From positions 2,046,001-2,110,000 of the forward strand of contig NC_057373.1 of the NCBI RefSeq assembly GCF_016906535.1: a DNA stretch of 64,000 bases, written 5' to 3'. The DNA is from Rhizoctonia solani (Eukaryota > Basidiomycota > Agaricomycetes > Cantharellales > Ceratobasidiaceae). A model generated the notes under the pieces. The model did not search any database and had not been told where the DNA came from. It worked only from the letters and a program-made list of their open reading frames with translations. Of the stretch, positions 59,977 through 64,000 are shown one piece after another (the stretch's first letter is position 1; each line of letters opens with the position of its first letter). The translations under genes and the position numbers were made by a program.

Positions 59977-61440
59977 GGTGTATGAGAGAAACAGGAGGGG
60001 ATCTACAAAGAGTCACGTGATATATTTGGAAGAGTGTAAAACGCCGTTAAAGAATCGCAAGCTCACTTCCCAACTACACCGGACTGTCGGTTATATGCGC
60101 AGGCTAACGCGGAAATTTAGTTAATAATTGATCTTCTCAATACGCACTCGTCACTTAAGGCTATTCTTAACATATGTCCTCGAGGCCGCGTTTATCTCGT
60201 GAACCCCTGCACGATTATCATCTATCCCAAATTTACCATGTTGTTGTAATAGTGCTATCAACCACAAGTATCAACATCGTTCTCATTGTAGGCTTAATAC
60301 TCTAAAATACCACCTGACATCCCCGCGATGGGGTCTTTGGGCCCTGTGCTCGGTAACTTCTCAGCGTGATGTCCTCCGATCCCAATGTGACCGCACGCCC
60401 TCTTTACTAATAGCCATAGCGTGTGTCTGCGACAGGAGGTCTCCTATTGATGCACAGACGGGTTATTTTTCTATCAGAAAACTCGTGGCAGTATCAAAAT
60501 AGTAGCTCCCTACTGAAATATAGTTTAGAGCGAAAGCATCAGAAGGTGTTTAGGCTTGGATGCGATTATGAGGACGGTCAGCCTGCCGAGCTCTCTGGAT
60601 TGGATCACCCACCCCACCTAGCAAAAGCTCCAAATCGGTGGGATAGGATCTGCGACAATGGACTATGAACTATGTCGTGGTTTGATACTTAAGACACTTA
60701 ATGAATAGGATCTACTGGCATTGACCAAACAGCCAAGGCAAGGCGATTGGCCCCACGATAGGCTACAGTCCTGTGGTCATCAAAGGAGTCAGAAGAACCT
60801 ACACTTAGTTGTGCATGACTTCTATTCATAAACAGCGGATACGGAATTGTTCTCCCACAGATGTGCTTGATCATTGAACTTCAAGTAACCTGAATGTCAG
60901 ATTGGTGGGGCGCTCCAGCTCCAGCTCCAGCTCTAGTATGTGTGGCATTCAAGAGACAGCGGAGTGGCTATCTCCACTTGCCCTTGCCACGACTCACCGG
61001 TCCACCACGAGCTCGCTCAGATTAAGTGCGGGATCTCCCAATTGAGTCTGGTCTGTGTTATGTAGTCGGTAACTTTTACTCATCATAACCCGGATGCAAA
61101 AATCATACGATTCAAATAACTCATCAGATATAGACAAATGTCGTCTATGAACTGTTATAGAATAAATGAAATATAGTTTAAATGAGCCAAGGCAGTGAGT
61201 CTAGACAAATTTCGAAGCGATTGGTTTAGGCGCAATAAAGTTCAATAACTTGAGCGTGGATATATGAATAATTACCTCAACCGGTTTATTTGTCTCCAGA
61301 GGCGATCAAGGACCAGTTTAAGCGGTGACGATCAATGACATAATGTATGTAAAATGACAGAAGGGATTAGCCGCGGCTGATCTCTTCTAAAGTAGTCAGG
61401 ACATCCTCAACAGTCTCTATCAAGTTGGCATTTCGTCGCC
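59977..61440. other. intergenic, 1.5 kb, divergent
   Basis: Between mL59 (-) and the DUF1769 gene (+). It holds a short AGCTCC tandem near 60914-60934 (about four units) and AT-rich sequence. A frame at 60423-60668 has no family or splice evidence. No RNA gene was recognised. Confidence 0.5.
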
Positions 61441-62604
61441 ATGCCCCCTTCTCTTAAGATATCCCTAGGACCAAACGTAGACGAACTAAAAGAAATATCC
61501 TATAACGATGGTTCCACACATGTGATACAAAGTCAACTGTTTGATGGTGTTGTCTCGGTGCATATTAAAGGTGACTTTGGCGACACCAACAGTAGCAAGG
61601 TACGTACTTTAACGACGAGTCGCGTGCTAGACACACATGGTCAATAGCCTTACAAGGTAAGAATTCAGCCCGCGTACTTTATAGTGGGAGATAACCTCCG
61701 CCTCTACTCCACAGGTCGTTTTCTCAAGGCGATTAACGGAAATGACATCCTTTTCGGTAACATTTTGATCGACCTCTGACCCTTCCTTGGGGGTTCGGCG
61801 CAGCCATAAATCTTGCACAGTAAGTCGGGCAAATCAAGGAGATTTCGGCTCACTACCAAGAGCGGCACCGAAAAAACTTATTTATGTACCCATGTTAAAA
61901 CAGGTATATTGACCCAAGTCTCGAACACGATCTGTACGGAGAGAAGCCATGGGCCCTGTATGTTTAAGTACATCCCGGTCAAACCGTATCAGAACTTACG
62001 TTAGATGTTACTATGCTTGCCTCCCATGGTTGTAGGTCTCCTTTCTTATCTACTATGCCATATCTTCAACGCATAGAGCTCGATCCTGCACTCCAATCCC
62101 GAGAGACATGCTGGGACCTATAACAGTGGAACGATCTATTCCACCTTTGGCTCCTGTGCTCGAATCCGAATCCACGCCTGCAGAACGGAGAAAGTATTTT
62201 ACTGATGAATCCCACCGCAAAGAAGTCATTTTACTCCACGGGTACGCACTTGATATTCAAAAAACGCCCCGCATCCTTAATCTGATATATCGTCTAAGGA
62301 CTTGATCCAAGCCGATTTCGTACACGGCTATCTCCAATTCCCGTCACTTACGATGGCGCTCCCCGGGGGATTGCAGTTCGACCTAATGTATTATTATGAT
62401 GAGCGGCCCGTAAGTAGACAGATTGAACATGCGGAACAAGTTCGCTGATGACTAATATTCACCAAGGTTCATTTTATCTGCAAGGAGCGAGGCACCGAAA
62501 AAACCTTGTTTGTTGTATCATTTGTGGTGATCAAGGATACTGGTGTACCAGACCAAGGGAACGACAATGATGCCACGCCCGTGGATTCTTCAGACATTGA
62601 CTAG
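61441..62604 (+). CDS. DUF1769 family fungal protein
   Basis: The ATG at 61441 reads MPPSLKISLGPNVDELKEIS, then FDGVVSVHIKGDFGD. Later segments are GRFLKAINGNDILFGN, DRPLTLPWGFGAAINLAQ, YIDPSLEHDLYGEKPWALSP, FLSTMPYLQRIELDPALQ, RRKYFTDESHRKEVIL, ADFVHGYLQFPSLTMALPGG and FDLMYYYDERPVHFICKERG. The stop is at 62602. This order is that of the fungal-specific DUF1769 proteins (Pfam PF08588), whose function is unknown. Introns were placed to join these conserved blocks. Two one-base losses are suggested, at the T-run 61763-61766 (before DRPL) and near 62106 (before MLGPITVERSIPP). It converges on SEC23 with only 110 bp between stops. Confidence 0.75.
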
Positions 62605-62685
62605 TTGGTCGAGGCATTACACCTGAGTACATGCACACCCAACTAACACTGAAACCTAGATTGTATACATTTTTGAGAACTTTTA

Positions 62686-64000
<1,315 letters not shown>

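Overview
The window reads as nuclear DNA of a basidiomycete. Genes on both strands are broken by many short spliceosomal introns (mostly about 45-60 nt, GT-AG, often with TACTAAC/CTAAC branch sites), coding sequence is dense, and the families are fungal: Mit1-type remodeller, Brc1/Rtt107, Wdr8, mL59, DUF1769, a mycocypin-like inhibitor, and BTB proteins of the kind expanded in Agaricomycetes. A Ceratobasidiaceae/Rhizoctonia-type genome is my best guess from overall feel, not proof. No transposon, tRNA, rRNA, CRISPR or phage signal was recognised.

Layout. 1-7.1 kb: 3'-truncated Mit1/CHD-like chromatin remodeller (-). 9.0-10.5 kb: up to three tiny multi-exon genes, one a likely secreted cysteine-containing protein. 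11.1-14.7 kb: six-BRCT genome-stability protein (-), divergent from a BTB protein (+, 15.3-16.5). 16.8-22.1 kb: GST-like protein, NADH-cytochrome b5 reductase and Wdr8/WRAP73 (all -). 22.6-26.5 kb: mucin-like single-pass surface protein with TP repeats (-). 28.2-30.0 kb: small CsbD-like protein and CS-SGS (SGT1-like) protein (+). 30.3-33.0 kb: GT31 glycosyltransferase (-). 34.5-36.4 kb: CDF zinc transporter (+). 38.2-39.5 kb: decayed BTB copy (-). 41.2-43.1 kb: PHD-finger protein (+). 43.7-46.4 kb: GH47 mannosidase with an unusual C-terminal membrane helix (-). 47.2-53.8 kb: IPP isomerase, meiotic cohesin Rec8 and an O-fucosyltransferase-like protein (+). 54.1-54.9 kb: mycocypin-like protease inhibitor (-). 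55.2-57.2 kb: peroxisomal acyl-CoA ligase (-), divergent from an unknown two-helix membrane protein (+). 59.4-60.0 kb: mitochondrial ribosomal protein mL59 (-). 61.4-62.6 kb: DUF1769 protein (+). 62.7-64 kb: 3' part of SEC23 (-).

There is no single operon-like system. Recurrent themes are chromosome biology (Mit1-like, Brc1-like, Rec8, Wdr8, PHD protein) and the secretory/glycosylation route (SEC23, GH47, GT31, O-fucosyltransferase-like, mucin). A strong cross-cutting observation is that many conserved reading frames are interrupted by single missing bases, usually in short homopolymers, including genes that should be essential. This looks more like sequence/assembly error than true decay, and it changes how every gene model here must be read. 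The ATG chosen for each gene was read from the sequence; several apparent longer frames begin at TTG or GTG and were not used.
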